Positions 37,289 to 38,357 of a stretch of DNA of 38,357 nt are shown here, in pieces. The notes under the pieces are model-generated. The model was not told where the DNA came from and did no database searches. It worked only from the letters and a program-made list of their open reading frames with translations. Each line of letters starts with the position of its first letter. The first letter of the stretch is position 1. The translations under genes were made by a program, and so were the position numbers. Origin of the DNA: a virus; the IMG/VR virus record IMGVR_UViG_3300044825_000382, positions 1 to 38,357 of that record; one strand, written 5' to 3'.

Positions 37289-37307
37289 GTCAGGGTGTCT
37301 CCCTGAC
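37289..37307 (-). promoter_or_regulatory. 5'-terminal stem-loop of operon A mRNA
   Basis: GTCAGGG-AGACA-CCCTGAC begins 7 bases after the -10 hexamer, at the predicted start of transcription, the same offset as in operon B. It is followed by GGAATGGAACAGAGAGAGGA. Confidence 0.65.
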
Positions 37308-37314
37308 AACTCTC

Positions 37315-37343
37315 ACCATACCAACCCCCCGTCACCCTGTCAA
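37315..37343 (-). promoter_or_regulatory. Sigma-70-type promoter of minus operon A
   Basis: Consensus TTGACA (37343-37338), 17-bp spacer, TATGGT (37320-37315), within ATTTGACTTGACAGGGTG. The -10 is the same as at 29024-29029. The best promoter in the window. Confidence 0.8.
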
Positions 37344-37458
37344 GTCAAATCTATGTGACATTCGACACACCCTGCCCACCTCCGACCAACAACTAATAGG
37401 GGACCACCAACCACACCAACCCCAACCAACCCCAACAAGGCGACAGCCATGCTCCGAC

Positions 37459-37492
37459 CACTCTCCGTGGTCGTCGTTCACTCTCTGTGGTC
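37459..37492. repeat. Direct repeat CACTCTCYGTGGTC x2, 20-bp step
   Basis: CACTCTCCGTGGTC (37459-37472) and CACTCTCTGTGGTC (37479-37492) differ at one base and are two helical turns apart, as for paired protein-binding sites. The first copy also forms a dyad GACCAC/GTGGTC. Confidence 0.55.
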
Positions 37493-37527
37493 AGGGGGTA
37501 GGGGGGGTCTGTCAGCCGGTTCCGATA

Positions 37528-37550
37528 GTGGGAATGAGTCTCATTCTCAC
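37528..37550. promoter_or_regulatory. 23-bp near-perfect dyad, operator-like
   Basis: GTGGGAATGAG-T-CTCATTCTCAC: 11-base arms, one G/T mismatch, single-base centre. Too tight for an RNA loop, so a DNA-binding dimer site is more likely. A shorter dyad CCCGAG-T-CTCGGG at 37703-37715 shares the GAGTCTC centre. Confidence 0.5.
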
Positions 37551-37961
37551 GATTTCAGGCGGACGATTCGGCCACAAATCAAGAGGACAAGAACCCGGGG
37601 TCTGCCGAAGGCACTCCGACCGGGGTATACATATTAGCCGGTAGCGAGATGTGTGGTTTTGTTTGGTTGGGGGCGGGGGCGGTGTGTTGGGGGTGTGTGG
37701 TTCCCGAGTCTCGGGGGTGAAGGAAAGAGAGAGGTTTATTGCCCACCCCTCTCGTTGCCACTATGAGAGTCCCGACCGTTGTTTTGTGACGCGGTTCACG
37801 TCGAGTTGTTGTTGTGTTGGTGCTTGCGCTTGCCTGCTCCCTCGCTGACTGTCTGAGCCGTTCGGGGGGTCTATGCGGGGGACATGGAGGGTCTACCCAC
37901 GTTTCCGTGTGTGAGGCCCGCACCTTGCAAGGGGTGTACGCCAACCGAATGTTCGATAGTT

Positions 37962-38016
37962 GGTTCTCAGCCTGCTGGGTTAGTAGCCATGCGGGTCAAG
38001 CGTGTGCCTGAGAACC
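37962..38016 (+). ncRNA. Cloverleaf-like RNA fold (possible ncRNA or 3' structure)
   Basis: GGTTCTCAG (37962-37970) pairs with CTGAGAACC (38008-38016), enclosing two hairpins, CTGCT-GGGTT-AGTAG (37972-37986) and CATGC-GGGTCAA-GCGTG (37988-38004). G-U pairs in both inner stems fit a plus-strand RNA; on the minus strand they become A-C mismatches. It lacks the TTCRA loop of tRNA. It lies 18 bases beyond the stop of the 77-aa minus gene. Confidence 0.35.
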
Positions 38017-38034
38017 TGTGTCTAGTGTAGCAAG

Positions 38035-38268
38035 TTACTGGCCGGTAACCGGTGGGTCGTTTGGCCTATTGCGGTATTTCATGCGGACTGTTCGGTTGTA
38101 TGCGAGTACGGCGTCGGTGAACTGTTCGGATGGTTGGAAGTTGTCGTGGCGTGAGAGGTCGAGGATGGCTTGGGCGAGTAGGTGGCAGGTTTGTTCCCAG
38201 CGTTTGCTGTCTTGGCGGGCTTTGATGATGGCGTCGAGCATTTGGTCGAAGTTGTCGTTATTGGCCAC
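38035..38268 (-). CDS. Hypothetical protein, last gene of the replication operon
   Basis: 77 aa: MANNDNFDQMLDAIIKARQD, SKRWEQTCHLLAQAILDLSR, FTDAVLAYNRTVRMKYRNRP. Helical, with mixed charge. GTG 38268 (equal to position 36 on the circle) overlaps the end of the 58-aa coiled-coil gene by 11 bases, linking the operon across the window ends. Similar small helical proteins of unknown role are common in actinophages. Confidence 0.7.
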   Translation of the reverse strand: MANNDNFDQMLDAIIKARQDSKRWEQTCHLLAQAILDLSRHDNFQPSEQFTDAVLAYNRTVRMKYRNRPNDPPVTGQ

Positions 38269-38357
38269 GTGATGCCCATTCCCAGTAGTCGCGTTCTTTG
38301 TAGGTGTCGCGTAGTCGTGTTTGTAGTTCGGTGATTTCGGTTCGGAGTCGTTCGATT
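38233..38357. repeat. Terminal direct repeat, right copy
   Basis: Identical to 1-125. After merging, the replication operon runs uninterrupted from 1450 through 1 to 38035 on the minus strand. Confidence 0.9.

Larger units (their letters stand above)
37380..38034. other. Non-coding regulatory region (about 650 bp)
   Basis: No convincing gene: the open frames here are Arg/Ser/Pro or Val/Gly/Cys-biased, lack ribosome sites and overlap each other. Visible elements: a 14-bp direct repeat 20 bp apart (37459-37472, 37479-37492), dyads at 37528-37550 and 37703-37715 sharing GAGTCTC, an AT-rich patch GTATACATATTA (37624-37635), G/T-rich sequence (37650-37700), and a cloverleaf-like fold at 37962-38016. 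It lies between the end of the replication operon and the promoter of operon A. Confidence 0.6.

Noticed and set aside
37579-37944. 121-aa minus ORF in the non-coding region
   Set aside because: TTG start, no ribosome site, Thr/Pro/His-biased composition, covers the dyads; overlapping plus frames are equally poor.

Overview
The window is an essentially complete tailed-phage genome. The first 125 bases reappear as the last 125 (1-125 = 38233-38357), so the sequence closes to a circle of 38,232 bp, as assembled genomes of circularly permuted or circular phages do. The host is most likely an actinobacterium: the phage carries a WhiB-family iron-sulfur regulator, several genes show a TANNNT hexamer 6-7 bases before the start codon (the leaderless pattern common in that phylum), and many small genes use GTG starts. 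I see no integrase, CI-type repressor, DNA polymerase or RNA polymerase. A P22/N4-type capsid gene, large internal proteins, a nozzle-like protein and no tape measure or tail tube suggest a short-tailed (podovirus-like) virion.

Layout. (1) 1-1450, minus strand, continuing across the circle into 38035-38268: a coupled replication operon with a winged-helix initiator whose linker DNA holds three 25-bp iterons, a lambda-O-like origin. (2) 1545-18904, plus: terminase (with a fused HTH), portal, four large or helical virion proteins, scaffold, major capsid protein, small beta-rich or repeat proteins and a glycosyltransferase. (3) 18930-27003, plus: small basic proteins, connector, nozzle-like protein, fibre proteins, two 2OG-Fe(II) oxygenases and the lysis genes (M15 endolysin, holin). 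(4) 27037-33271, plus: HTH protein, phosphoesterase, then from a clear promoter a recombination module (YqaJ exonuclease, annealing protein, SSB, resolvase), a lipoprotein transglycosylase, micropeptides and WhiB. (5) 37262-33268, minus: two transcription units of very small genes, many with paired cysteines, ending in an endonuclease VII. (6) 37380-38034: non-coding, with operator-like repeats and a cloverleaf-like fold.

The most unusual content is in region 5. Three intergenic gaps each hold a 45-46-nt element made of a 6-bp acceptor-like stem, a tiny CCC/GGG hairpin and a perfect tRNA T-arm (TTCGATT or TTCGACT loop), with no anticodon arm. The stems covary between copies. Each element begins 2-7 bases after a stop codon and is followed by a stem-loop and a purine-rich leader. 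The two primary transcripts of this region appear to start exactly at the same kind of stem-loop. This looks like tRNA punctuation of a phage operon, in which host tRNA-processing enzymes could cut a polycistronic mRNA into pieces with uniform, protected 5' ends.
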